DNA of 64,000 nucleotides from Mauremys mutica. Lineage: Eukaryota > Chordata > Testudines > Geoemydidae. Below the pieces are notes generated by a model. That model worked only from the letters and a program-made list of their open reading frames with translations. It searched no databases and was not told the DNA's origin. The translations under genes and the position numbers were made by a program. Shown here in pieces: positions 22,996-33,821 of the stretch. The DNA lies in NCBI RefSeq assembly GCF_020497125.1, contig NC_059072.1:73663697-73727696 (forward strand), read 5' to 3'. How positions within the stretch are numbered: position 1 is the first letter of the stretch; each line of letters opens with the position of its first letter.

Positions 22996-23205
22996 TTGGC
23001 TATGCATCCCACTGTGATATCATCAATCAAGAACTTTTTGCTCCATGTCACCCATACATCAGTCCAGGATTATACTACCAGCTGTGCCGTTTTGATGCCT
23101 GTAAATGTGGAAGCAGCTGTTTGTGTAATGCACTTGCACACTATGCCTATATCTGTGGCAAGCATGGAATTGCTATTGATTTTAGATCTCAAGTTTCATA
23201 CTGTG
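22996..23205 (+). CDS. OTOGL: OTOGL exon: C8-2 domain
   Basis: One exon holds nearly the whole second C8 domain, with nine cysteines: SHCDIINQELFAPCH, YYQLCRFDACKCG, CLCNALAHYAYICGKHG and a YC end. The C.(C)....C.(C).ALA.YA..C pattern is diagnostic. It enters by completing a valine codon after ccttag and ends in phase 1 before gtgagt. By contrast, C8-1 is split by an intron. Confidence 0.95.
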
Positions 23206-23791
23206 GTGAGTAACATTTGCAAAAGAAGAATAGTTTTAGAAATGGGGAATGATGAGAAATTCTTTGAAATAGAATAAATCTTTGCTTTGCATCAGAAGCG
23301 AGAATCCTGCTTTGGGATGTTCAGATCTGAACATAATACCCAGTAGATGCAGCTGCAGTGCTGAGGGTGTCACTTTTTGGAAGGAGGGGAAAGAGGCCAC
23401 AGTGTGATATGGAAGGCAGAGCAGGGACTTGAATCCAGATCTTTCAAATCGTTGGCTAATGCCCTAACCACTGCATCATTCTTCCTCTCCCTTAGAAACC
23501 GAGTTACTAGAAATATATCAAATATACTTTGAAACACACATACTTCTTCAAGGGTTTTTCTTAACAAAAAGGTATCTTGAATTTAATCATTTAAAGCCTC
23601 AAAATGGGTGAAGACAAGACATATCTAACACAGAGTTGGTCTCAGGTTTAGCTGAGAATCACATGACTAAACCCCAGCACATCTCTGTGGCAATTTGGGA
23701 CAGTACATCTTACTGTGTTATCTCACACTGTCACGAATGTATCTCAGTGTATTTATTGCAACCTCATAAGATGATGTTGTTTCCTCCCTAG
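23206..23791. other. Intron with MIR fragment
   Basis: A reverse MIR-like segment lies at about 23395-23490 ('gcagagcagggacttgaatc', 'gccctaaccactgcatcatt'). Nothing else is recognised. Confidence 0.5.
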
Positions 23792-23957
23792 CTCTAGTGT
23801 GCCGAAGTGGTATGCTGTATCATCGGTGCTCTTCTTTTTGCGAACACTCCTGTTCTTCCCTTTCTGCCCCGCATGTGTGTAATGGCGACTGTGCTGAAGG
23901 ATGCAATTGTCCTGATGGCAAATACTTTGAAGAATCAATCAACTTTTGTGTGCCAAT
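23792..23957 (+). CDS. OTOGL: OTOGL exon: TIL module 2
   Basis: The exon encodes a second TIL module: VCRSGMLYHRCSSFCEHSC, CNGDCAEGCNCPDGKYFEE and a FCVP end, with nine cysteines. The C..GC.CP.G signature matches TIL domains following C8. It enters after cctccctag, completing an alanine codon, and leaves in phase 2 before gtaagt. Confidence 0.95.
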
Positions 23958-24099
23958 GTAAGTCATATTACATTGTTTTGAATATACCATGTTTGTCACT
24001 TTGCAGCAAGCCTTTAAAATAGAACTCTTTCTTGCATCTCATTTTATGTTCCCCTTTCTTCACCACTATTACTGTACCAGTTATTGGCTGATGACAGTG

Positions 24100-25067
24100 T
24101 AATTGGTGACTGCTGGCCAACAAGACTAATGATTTACTGATTCAGTATCAGAAAATGTAAAGTAATGCACATGTGAGGGAAACATTTAAACTACTCGTAC
24201 ACTTTAGAAGGTTCTAAATGAACTATATCAGCTTAAGGAAGAGACTTCAGTGTCACTGTAGACAGCTCATTGAAGACCTCTGTTCAGTGCACAGCAGCAG
24301 TCAATAAAAGCTAACAAAATGTTAGGATACATAAGGAAAGGGATAGCACAAAAACTATCATAATGCCCTTATATAAAATCAATGGTGCAGCCTCTCCTGG
24401 AATACTGTTTGCAGTACTGGTCACCCTGTCTTAAAAAAAGATATTGCAGATCTGTAGGTGGTTCAGAGAAGAGCGACGAGAATGTTCAAAGTCATGTAAA
24501 AATTCTCTCATGAAGAGAGATTGAAAAGATTGGGATTGTTTACTGTAGAAAGGAGACAAATGAGAGGTGACATGATAGAGGTGTATCAAATAATAGAGAA
24601 GGTGGATCTTTAACTTCTGTTCTCCATTACACATAACAGAAGCCCAAGGAGACATTCAATTAAATTATAAGGTGGGAAGTTCACAATGAATAAAAGGAAA
24701 TACCTTTTTACACAGCATCTCATTTTTTGTAATTAACTGTGGAACTCATTGCCACAGGAAGTCATTGAGGCCAAGAACTTAATAAGATTCAAAAAAGGAC
24801 TGGATGTTTATATGGTTATCAAGATTATCCAGAGTTGTTACAATTAATGACAATAACTATTTTGGAAAGGATAGCAAACCTCATTTTTCATGGTTTTAGC
24901 CAATCTCTAGCTATTAGAAATCAATGTGGGAAGCTGATTACTCCACAGTTACTTTCTGCGGAGTGCTTATCCCATCTTCTGAAGTGTCTCGTTCTAGCCA
25001 TTGTCTGACAGGATACTACACCAGATGAAACTCCGGTCTGATTCAGTATGGCAATTCCTATGTTCTT
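24100..25067 (+). mobile_element. Old CR1 LINE, 3' fragment
   Basis: The order 'cctggaatactgtttgcagt', 'cagagaagagcgacgagaat', 'gagagattgaaaagattggg' and the 3' end 'attcagtatggcaattccta' follows the CR1 ORF2 tail and 3' UTR. The frame is destroyed. The 3' end resembles that at 57570-57596, indicating the same older subfamily. Confidence 0.8.
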
Positions 25068-25186
25068 AAATCAGGCTGCATCCTGCGTACTCATCCTGTA
25101 ACCAGGAAGAAAAGTTGCTTTCTGTGAGACTGCAACACACAGGAACAGCAAATGAGTAATTTGAAGATCATTACAGGATATGAGTG

Positions 25187-25257
25187 AAATCCTGGCCCAA
25201 TTGAAGTCAATGGCAAAATACTCACTGACTTCAACAGGGCCAGGATTTCACCCTTTA
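25187..25257. repeat. Short palindromic element
   Basis: 'gtgaaatcctggcccaatt' and 'cagggccaggatttcac' form inverted ends around a centre with 'gaagtcaatggcaaaatact' and 'cactgacttcaac', so the whole unit can fold into a hairpin. Confidence 0.7.
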
Positions 25258-25421
25258 AGTCTTGCCTTAGGTTAAGTTTGCACTGTAAATATAAATAAGC
25301 AGATCAATTAGAGAATTAAACTGTGTTTTTATCCTACTTAGTTAGGATTTGAAGAGTAAATATCCTTATACCCTATTTCATATAGTTTTTATACCCATAT
25401 GCATAAGCTTTGTTTTCACAG

Positions 25422-25496
25422 ATCTGGCTGTCGTTGCTATTACAAAGGCAGAACCTTCCAGCCTGCGGAAATCCTGCCCACACAGTCAGGCTCTTG
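25422..25496 (+). CDS. OTOGL: OTOGL exon: spacer after TIL-2
   Basis: This 75-base exon encodes SGCRCYYKGRTFQPAEILP, a C.C.Y.G..(Y/F)..G-type segment after TIL, equivalent to the exon at 9168. It enters in phase 2 after tttcacag (isoleucine or methionine codon split) and ends in phase 2 before gtaggt. Confidence 0.9.
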
Positions 25497-26570
25497 GTAG
25501 GTTTTGGTATTAAGTATTTAATCTTTGACTCACTCAGGCCCTGATCCTGCTAGTAGAATTGTATGAGCAGACCCCTATGCCCTTGCGGTTCTTAATTCAG
25601 AATCAGGTCTAACTGCTTCAAGAGCTGTGTTTATTTCATATATTGGAAAAGGAAATCTTGAAAGAAACTGGATTTAATACATTCTTAACAAAGAACTCTT
25701 AAACCCAAAGAAACAACTCATCCTACCACCACTCAATATTCCCCACTCAGCCCAACCTCACCATGTCCCATTGCCCCCTACTTGCCACAACCCATCTCAC
25801 CCTGTAGCCCCCCAAAACTCCTCACGCACCCCACAGCCAACCGACAACTCAGCCCCACCCTTCTCCTCTGGGATTTTCCTCACCACTCAAAGTTGCCCCT
25901 CCACTCCTCTCACCCTTGGCTCAGCCCTCCACTCCCATCCTGGGCTAGGGTGGCTCCTCCTGATCCTGGCTGTCCAGCTCGACTCACTTCACAGTCACTC
26001 GGCCCCACGCTGCTCAGGTTTGGTGTGGCTGTCAAAGTTCAATAAGTGTTGAGAGACACAGGGTTTCGGGGCTGATCAGTTGGGTGCGGTGCTCAGAGAG
26101 GTGGCCATGCCGAACTTCAGTGAGTAGGGTGTGATCCAGTGCACTAGGCCCCAGTGCTGCTGAGGTTTGGCTCCATCATGACAGAGGTGTGGTTGGGCCA
26201 AATCCGAGCAAGTGGTGTTGCAGTGTTGTGCCAATTAGTCCCTCCCCCCACCAAGTTGTCTCATGTTATTTCCCTGAGATGGGGCTGATGCAAGTACACA
26301 GAGTGCACATTGGTTAATCTGGGCCTGTATCACATTACCAATACCCTCAGACACCCAGTTCCTGAATCAATATAAATAAGTTACACACAGAATTTTAGAC
26401 AGATTTAGATTTCTAGAGTTTAATGATCATTCCCTTCTTGATTTAGATTGTTTAAATTAGGTAGTGTTTTTAGAGTGCTACATAATTGCTAAGTTGTTTT
26501 CTTACATACGGCAGCAGATGTGTGATTTATTTTTTCCTGGAATAAAGATGGTTTGTTTTCTTTACACCAG
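25497..26570. other. Intron with C-rich segment
   Basis: 25740-26230 is strikingly C-rich on the + strand (CCC runs, 'cccctccactcctct'), likely a decayed GC-rich repeat. Overlapping frames there are compositional. The remainder is AT-rich and unassigned. Confidence 0.4.
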
Positions 26571-26620
26571 CCAGTGTTTGAATGGAACAATGAAATGCAC
26601 TGAAACTGCTACAACTGCAG
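26571..26620 (+). CDS. OTOGL: OTOGL short exon (50 bp)
   Basis: The exon encodes CQCLNGTMKCTETATTA, the C.C..G...C motif closing the spacer, equivalent to the exon at 9546. NGT is a possible glycosylation site. It enters after tttacaccag and ends in phase 1. The donor reads gtgatt, weaker than the gtaagt-type donors of most other exons. Confidence 0.88.
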
Positions 26621-27388
26621 GTGATTTATATTCTTGTCTTATTTTATTGTTTCACAGGAAAAATGTTTGCTTTTGAGTATTCATTCATTTGCATTTTTAT
26701 ATTCATATACATTTCATCAGATGCTACATATCACCACTTTTTGTCACAATGATTTTTTCAGTCTAAAGTTACTTATCTTGACCTAACTGACTTTCAATGC
26801 AACTTGTATTCCTAAGTCACTTAAGTAGAATTTTTAAAAACACCTCTTGTAAGACATAGGCCACAATTTTCAAAAATGGGCGCCTAAAATTAACCCTCCA
26901 AATTACATTTTAAAACATCTAAAGGAAGAAACCTGATTTTCAGAGGTGCAGAGCAAATGAAATTTCAGTTGGATTTCTGATGGAATTTGTGAGTGCTCAA
27001 CACCTCTGAAAATAAATCCACATTAAAGGCTGATCCAAAGCATGCTGAAGTAATTGGTAATTGACTATAATCGGCTGTGGATCAGGCCTTTGGTGCCTTG
27101 ATTTAGATGCCTAACTTTAGGCACTGAAGTTTTCAATTTTGGACCTTAGTTAATAGATAGTCTTAATGAAATAATGAATAATATAAATATATTCATTTAT
27201 ATAGAATATAAATGAAAATGCAAATTTTCACCTTAACTGCAGTCAAACACATACAAAATGCACTGAGTTTAAATAGTATATTTTATTAATAACAATATTT
27301 TTAAAAATAAATTGTGAACTAAAAGAATTAGAAACCTTCAGTGCAAAGGAGCAGCTGATCTCATTCAATTTGCATTTTACATTTGAAG
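26621..27388. other. Intron with one MITE-like repeat
   Basis: About 26855-27150 is a dispersed element with inverted ends ('ggccacaattttcaaaaatg' at the left, 'gttttcaattttggacctta' at the right) and an internal hairpin 'ttttcagaggtgcagagc...gtgctcaacacctctgaaaa'. Confidence 0.55.
26855..27150. mobile_element. Non-autonomous TIR element (unassigned)
   Basis: The outer inverted ends contain 'attttcaaaaatgggcgcct' and 'cactgaagttttcaattttg'. The internal arms 'cagaggtgcagagc' and 'gctcaacacctctg' are complementary. I know this as a turtle-wide dispersed repeat but cannot name its superfamily. Confidence 0.55.
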
Positions 27389-27551
27389 TTCACACATGCC
27401 CTGAGGGAAAAATCTACTATGACTGCAGATATCCGGTGCCTGGCTTACCAGCAGCTGGTGTGAACTGTGAGATCTCCTGTGCAAACCTTGCCATGAACTT
27501 CACCTGTGTGCCATCACCACCATGTGCAAGTGGTTGTATCTGCCCCCCAGG
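27389..27551 (+). CDS. OTOGL: OTOGL exon: TIL-like module 3
   Basis: The exon encodes HTCPEGKIYYDCRYP, then VNCEISCANLAMNFTC, SPPCASGCICPPG: eight cysteines with the TIL closing signature GC.CP.G. NFT is a possible glycosylation site. It enters after atttgaag by completing a valine codon and ends in phase 2 (glycine split) before gtaagt. Confidence 0.93.
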
Positions 27552-27948
27552 GTAAGTGTAAGCCAGAGTGTTTAGTAGAGTCACAGGGACAGGAATACTT
27601 TGCCTCCACAGGGACCCCCTGTTCTTTTTTTTTTTGTTCAGATAGTTCAATTCATAAATTTCCTTCTTCTGTTTTGCTTGCAAACATTTGAATCTATCAA
27701 GCTGTCTTTTTTCTGAGATGCAAAATAGCGATTGTTATGGTTACCGGGCTATCTGTACCACTGACCCTTTCTCTTGTCTCTGTGAGTGCACCCCCCACAA
27801 GTGCTAGGCCTCATGCCTGACCTTTTCTTCACAGAATCCTGCAGTTCTCCCAATCTTAGATCAGGTCCTAGGCTACAAATGGAAGCCTGTGTCACACTGA
27901 TTACTAATATTTTTGTGAAATATAAGTGCAGGTATTATGAAAACAGCA

Positions 27949-27992
27949 ATGTATGTGTGTGTATATGTGTATGTGTATATATATACATGTAT
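27949..27992 (+). repeat. TG/TA microsatellite
   Basis: This is an interrupted TGTGTA and TATA tract. Confidence 0.85.
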
Positions 27993-28429
27993 ACTGAAAT
28001 GTTTTAAAATCTATACCAAGGTACTGGTCACCATCAGATGTGTAAAACACTTTTCTGTCAGACAAGAGATGTGTGTCCATCTGTCTGGTTGTTTAAATGT
28101 AAATTTAAGGATTGTCTCATTTACAATGGGTTCCCCATCACCTGTCTGAGCTGAATGCAGATGAAGGATTGTAAGAATTTCAGAGGGGAGCTAACCGGTA
28201 GAGGAAAGCAGATGGGGAAGAGAACCTTATCTTGAGATGCACTTCAAAGGTTTGCTGGGCTATATTTACAGAATAAAGAAGATACTCTGTCATCCCGCTC
28301 CTGTTTACATTTAGGAAAATGGGATCTCAGGCAGCTGAAAAGGACTTTGGGTCAGATAAACTTCTTTAGACAGGAGGCTAACCTATTAATTAAGTTTAGT
28401 CTCTTGCAAGTGTGTTAGGATTTTGTTTT

Positions 28430-29803
28430 ATATGTACCCGAGGACTGTAAAAGGGCAAATATAATACCTATCTATAAAAGGAGGAATAAGGACAACCCAG
28501 GGAATTATAAACCAGTCAGCGTAACTTCATTACCTGGAAGATAATGGAGCAAATAATCAAGCAATCAGTTTGAAAACACCTAGAAGAAGAGAAGGTGATA
28601 AGTAACAGTCAACATGGAATTGTCAAGAACAAATCATGTCAAACCAACCTAATAGCCTTCTTTGACAGGGTAACAAGCCTTGTGAATAGAGGGGAAGCAG
28701 TAGATGTGATATATCTCGACTTTAAGGCTTTTGCTGCTGTCTCACATGACCTTTTCATAAACAATTTAGAGAAAAATAGCTTAGATGAACCTATTCTAAG
28801 GCAGGTGCACAATTGGTTGGAAAAACAGACTCAGAGAGTAGTTATCAATGGTTCACAATCGAGCTGGAGGGCATATAGAGTGGGGTCCCGTAAGGCTGTC
28901 CTGGGTCCGGTTCTATTAAATAGCTTCATAAATGATTTGGATAATGGCAGAGAGTACTTTTAAAAAGTTTCTGGATGATACCAAGCTAGGAGGACAGGAT
29001 TAGAATTCAAAATGATCTGGAGAAATGATCTGAAATAAATAGGATGAAATTCAATAAGGACAAGTGCAAAGTACTACACATTGGAAGGAATAATCAGTTG
29101 CACAAATACAAAATGGAAATTGCCTAGGAAGGAGTACTGCAGAAAAGGATCTGGGGGTTATAGTGGATCACACACTAAATGAGTGAATAATGTAATACTA
29201 TTGCAAAAAATCCTTCAGAGATGTATTAGCAGGAGTGTTGTAAACAAGACGCAATTCTTCCATTCTACTTGGCACTAATAAGGCCTCAAATGGAGTATTG
29301 TGTCCAGTTCTGGTCAACACACTTTGGGAAAGATGTGGACATATTGTAGAAAGTCTAGAGGAGAGCAACAAAACTGATTTAAGGTCTAGAAAACATGATC
29401 TATGAGGGAATATTGAAGAAATTGAGTTTGTTTAGTCTGGAGAAGAGAAGACTGAGTTGGGGACTTGATAACAGTCGTCAGGTATGTAAAAAGTTGTTTA
29501 AAAGAGGAGGGCGATAAGTTGTTCTCCTTAACCACTGAGGACAGGGCAAAAAGTAATGGGCTTAAATTGCAGCAAGCAAGATATAGTTTAGACATTAGGA
29601 AAAACTTTCTAACTGTAAGGGTAGTTATGCACTGGTACAAATTACCAAGGGAGGTTGTGGAGTTTCCATCATTGGAGATTTTTAAGAACAGGTTAGACAA
29701 ACATCAGTCAGCGATAGTCTAGATAATATTTAGTCCTGCCTCAGTGCAGAGCACTGGACTAGATGACCTGCTGAGGTCCCTTCTAGTCCTACATTTCTAT
29801 GAT
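28430..29803 (+). mobile_element. CR1 LINE fragment, decayed
   Basis: Recognisable reverse-transcriptase text includes NSQHGIVKNKSCQTNL and VDVIYLDFKAF (the D-F-x-K-A-F motif) in 28595-28963, and a later RT C-terminal block (DRAKSNGLKLQQARY, 29465-29722). It closes with the CR1 3' end 'cttctagtcctacatttcta'. Multiple stops and small deletions separate the blocks. Confidence 0.88.
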
Positions 29804-30438
29804 TTGTTTCCAATAACCTTACTCACTATCTGCTGAATCTCTAATCTTTGATGATTATCTTATTTTTGTTTTCACTATAAATATATCTTAGTGCAGTGGT
29901 GTTAAGCAAAGGGATGGTTCTGAGCTGAATCTTCAAGCTGTGTGTATCGTGTTCCCTTGGGCTCAGCAAACCTGGTATTTCTGTGAGTAGCCAGTGTCGG
30001 GTTGGATGTCACAGAGGATTGCTTCAAAGGGACTGGGGTGCACCTGTTGTTAGCCTGCAAGGCAAAGTAAGGGCTGGCATAGCTCAGAGAAGAATGCTTG
30101 AGTGGCTAATAGGCTGGTTGTGACAGGGAGCTAAGTACAAGCAAGACTGCCTCTTCTTGGAGGCAGAGGATAACAGGGTGACTCATCGTCTTGGGTACCC
30201 CGCTACCCATCATGTCTTATTAATTTGAAAAATAAAATACAAACTCATCCTTAATGCTGGTGATAATACTCGGAAAACATTACTGTGAACTTTGTTTTAA
30301 TTTTTAAGTGAAGGATCCTCAAACTTATTCATAGTGTGGATGGCATCTATTTGCCTAGACCACTTCCCCACTCAGCCACAATGGCAGCTACAGCAATTGC
30401 TTCCCTAGAGCATAATATCAGGAAAGGATGTAGTATAT

Positions 30439-30727
30439 CAGGGGTCGGCAACCTTTCAGAAGTGGTATGCCGAGTCTTCATTTATTCACTCTAATTTAAG
30501 GTTTTGCGTGCCGGTAATACATCTTAACGTTTTTAGAAGGTCTCTTTCTATAAGTCTATAATATATAACTAAACTATTGTTGTATCTAAAGTAAATAAGG
30601 TTTTTAAATGTTTAAGAAGCTTCATTTAAAATTAAATTAACATGCAGAGCCTCCTGAACCAGTGGCCAGGGACCCAGGCAGTGTGAGTGCCACTGAAAAT
30701 CAGCTCACATGCCGCCTATGCCCAACA
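30439..30727 (+). mobile_element. hAT-type element lacking a canonical right end
   Basis: It begins CAGGGGTCGGCAACCTTTC, a hAT-type terminus, and carries the usual interior ('atgccgagtcttcatttatt'). Exact 8-base repeats TAGTATAT flank it at 30431-30438 and 30728-30735. The right end should mirror the left terminus but reads 'gcctatgcccaaca', so the terminal repeat was deleted or reshaped while the duplication survived. Confidence 0.72.
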
Positions 30728-30940
30728 TAGTATATTTTAGCTATTCTTTTATGTAGCTGAGCAGCTGGAGGTAAGAAGGCAGCACAATGTGACCAACCAG
30801 CTCTCTGGACCACCAGCAGGTTTTCCAGTGACCAGCAATGTTCTACTGGCCACAGCTGAAAAACTGTGCTTTAGGTGATTAGTCAAAGCTCACATAATTG
30901 GATTCTCACTTTAAACAATGATTTGTTTTCTATTTTGAAG

Positions 30941-31048
30941 GATGGCAGAGCATAAAGGGAAATGTTATGTTCCTGATAGTTGTCCATGTACCTGGAAAGA
31001 TTGGGAGTATCTGTCCGGAGAAGTGATAGCTACACCTTGCTATACCTG
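30941..31048 (+). CDS. OTOGL: OTOGL exon: end of TIL-3 and spacer
   Basis: The exon encodes KGKCYVPDSCPCTWKDWEYL, then ATPCYTC: the C......CPC.(Y/W).G spacer after a TIL module. It enters in phase 2 after tattttgaag, completing glycine, and ends in phase 2 before gtaagt, joining the exon at 32444 to make CVC. Confidence 0.92.
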
Positions 31049-32443
31049 GTAAGTGACTATTATGTTTTACATATTTCCAAAACATCATTGCCTAATAATA
31101 AAGTGAACTTTATACTTAATACAGCAAATTTTGTAACTACATTGAAAAAGAAGGTGGTATGGGAAGGGAAATATCAAGAAAGAGACACCGTGAAGGAGAA
31201 TACAAGAGAAAAGTTGAACGTAAAATCATGAGTGAGGAAGCTGATCATTTGGTAGCTCAGCTTGATGAGCTTATGTAGAATCATAGAATATCAGTAGGTC
31301 ATCTAGTCCAACCTGCTGCTCAAAGCAGGACTAATCTCTAGGCAGATTTTTGCCCAAGAACCTTAAATGGCCCCCTCAAGGACTGAACTCAGAACTCTGG
31401 GTTTAACAGGCCAATGCTCAAACTGCTGAGCTATCCCCCATGCTATTCTCTAGTAAGGCTTGGGGCTATGTGCAGGATAAAGTACTACTTAGTATGCGTG
31501 AGGATACCAGAATCTGTCCATTAGCCAAGACCATGGAAGAAGAAAAATGGGTCACAAAAAAATAAAGGAAATAGAACAACTAAACAGCATTAAAATATTT
31601 TTAAAATTGGAGAGATAGCACCTGGATTCCTTTCACAGGTTTTCAACCTGGCCTGCACTGGCACCCACACAACTTTGTATGCGCTAACTCACATGTGGAA
31701 AAAAATATAATTGAGGGACACAACCTGTTTGCTCTTGCTTTGTAGTCAGCTTGCATGTACAAATTAGTGATAGTGTGAAAGTGTTACTAGCAAATTGTAT
31801 GAGCTCAGAAAATTAATTACACATGCATAAGCAGAGGCTCTGGATTTTTTGATGTCATTTACACCAGGCAACTCCATTTAAGTCACTTCATGTAACTGAC
31901 AGCAAAATTTGGCCCTCCAAATGTAAGCAACTTTGGGGCTCGTTTGGCACAAGGACATCCATTGATAGTAATAGGAGCGCTCTGTGTATTGAACAAATAT
32001 AGATCCTGTCTCAAAAATATATCAAAATGAATCACAAACAGAAATTTCTTAGTGTTCTAAGAATCTGGCTTAGGCATTGTAGAGTGGCATCACGGTGCTG
32101 GAGTTATCCATGCTGCCAGTGCACCCTGAGGAGGCAGTGGGAATGGTCTCATGTGCCATGGAATCGGTAGGGTTTTCATGTTCATTTTCTGCCCATCTTT
32201 ATCAAATATGTGGGTTTAAGGCCACCCTTTTGCCACTTCTGCAACACTGGCAAGCCCACAGCTTTGGGGCAGCATGCAGCACAACTCTGGGTTAACGTGG
32301 CCATGCAAGTTTTCCCCTTCCTTGTTTTTTTCCCCCACAAGTCAAAATAAAGAATATAAGAAAACTTCTTTGAAAAATAAGGGTTTGAAAGGAAAATAGC
32401 CTTTCTATGAGATGTTATGGACTATATTACCTTTTCCTCACAG
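31049..32443. other. Intron with one SINE
   Basis: The SINE lies at 31276-31440. Sequence on both sides shows no family I can name. Confidence 0.5.
31276..31440 (-). mobile_element. Tortoise Pol III-type SINE with CR1 tail
   Basis: This third copy of the SINE also at 7008 and 22268 is slightly shorter in the CR1-like tail ('tcatagaatatcagtaggtc'). It keeps the tRNA-like head ending 'gctgagctatcccccat'. Confidence 0.86.
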
Positions 32444-32582
32444 TGTTTGCCGGCGAGGGATATTCACATGCACCAGTTATCCTTGTCCTGCTGTGTGTAC
32501 GGTTTATGGGGATCGACATTATTATACTTTTGATGGGTTGGAATATGATTACGTCAGTGACTGCCAAGCTTATTTAGTGAAG
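32444..32582 (+). CDS. OTOGL: OTOGL exon: start of VWD3
   Basis: The exon encodes [17 protein letters not shown], closing the spacer, then [20 protein letters not shown] and DCQAYLVK, the start of the third VWD domain. The exon closes in phase 0 at AAG before gtagga. The following intron of 15,256 bases splits VWD3 right after its first strands. Confidence 0.95.
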
Positions 32583-33166
32583 GTAGGAGAATTGTTCACA
32601 CATTGTTTTTATTTTCCCTAGCCACGCTCCTGTGTAAAAAAAGAAAAAAAAATAGAGAACTGGACTTGCAAAGAGAGCCTCTACATTTTTTCAGTATCAA
32701 TAGTTGATATATGGAAAGAGCCTTTAATAAAGAGGGTGCAACAGAGATGTAAAGGGGAAATCTATAAAGAATTATCCTATAAATGGCTTTTTGTGCTAAC
32801 GCTATTTTGAATATGATAGTGATGATTTTTTTTATATAGTGGACAAAGTGTACAAAGGTGCTCTAAGGACAAATAAAAGACAGGACCTGTCTCTGCCCTG
32901 CCATGATAAGGGAAGACAAATCAAAGGGATGTGTAGAGACCACCCTCATCAAGCCATCTCCCCAGCTGGAGTTCCCATTGTGCTCCTCCAGCTGTATCTT
33001 TTAGATTTAAGCTCTTTGTAGCAAAGGCTTTCTTTATTTTCTGTACTCAACCTTGCTGAATAAGTTGTCAGCCTTAAAACAAATAGCAGGGCATAGGAAC
33101 AGTTTAAGATTGGCTAACCATTATTTGCATCTAACTAGAATTGCATCTAGCTAGCTTGTTCTAAAC

Positions 33167-33715
33167 CAGTGGTTCTCAAGCTATTTATCATTTTGGGCTG
33201 CATATGCAGCCCACAATGTGTGATGTGGGCTGCAGATTGAGAACCACATCACGTCCCCCCAAAAGCCTTGCACAGTCCCCTATGCCCAGCCCCCCCCGCC
33301 CAGAGACTCCTCCACAGGGTGGGGCCAGGAGTGGAGTCCAGGGCGTGGGGATGGGCAGCCTGACCCTACCCCCTTGCATCACGGGTCTGGGCAGCCGGAC
33401 ACCCATAGCCCGCCATGCGGGGCCAGGCAGCCTAAAACCTGGGCATGCTGTAGCACCTCCCACAAAACCCTAGTTCCCAGCGCCCCCACCCCCTCAGTGC
33501 CCAGAGTGCCCTCCCTCCCCACAAACCTGCCCAGAGACCCACTCTCCTGCACCCTGCCTCCCTGCAGCACTCACCAGCAACCCTGCTGACAGGAGCGCTC
33601 CAGCAGGCTGCCAGATGCTGTGTCCTCCTTAGCCAGCCCCACCTCCTTTCAGATCAGAATGGCAAATATTGAATGTTTTTTAGCACGCAGCTGAGCTGTG
33701 GATTGAGAACCGCAG
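33167..33715 (+). mobile_element. hAT-type non-autonomous element
   Basis: It begins CAGTGGTTCTCAAG and ends GATTGAGAACCGCAG, so the ends are inverted repeats. A perfect 8-base duplication TTCTAAAC flanks it (33159-33166 and 33716-33723). The interior is C-rich and non-coding. Its ends match the element at 8390-8746. Confidence 0.9.
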
Positions 33716-33821
33716 TTCTAAACTAACCATACAGGTAATTGCTTTGCACTATATTCTCTGTGACACAGAGAACAATAAAAAGTGACAATGTAATTTCAAA
33801 ATGACAGTTGTATTGCTCTCA

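Larger units (their letters stand above)
23958..25421. other. Intron with CR1 and palindromic element
   Basis: A diverged plus-strand CR1 occupies about 24100-25067 and a short palindromic element 25187-25257. The rest is AT-rich and unassigned. Confidence 0.55.
27552..30940. other. Intron with CR1 and hAT element
   Basis: The intron holds a TG/TA-rich tract (27949-27992), a diverged CR1 (28430-29803) and a hAT-type element (30439-30727). 29804-30430 and 27560-27940 are unassigned. Confidence 0.5.
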
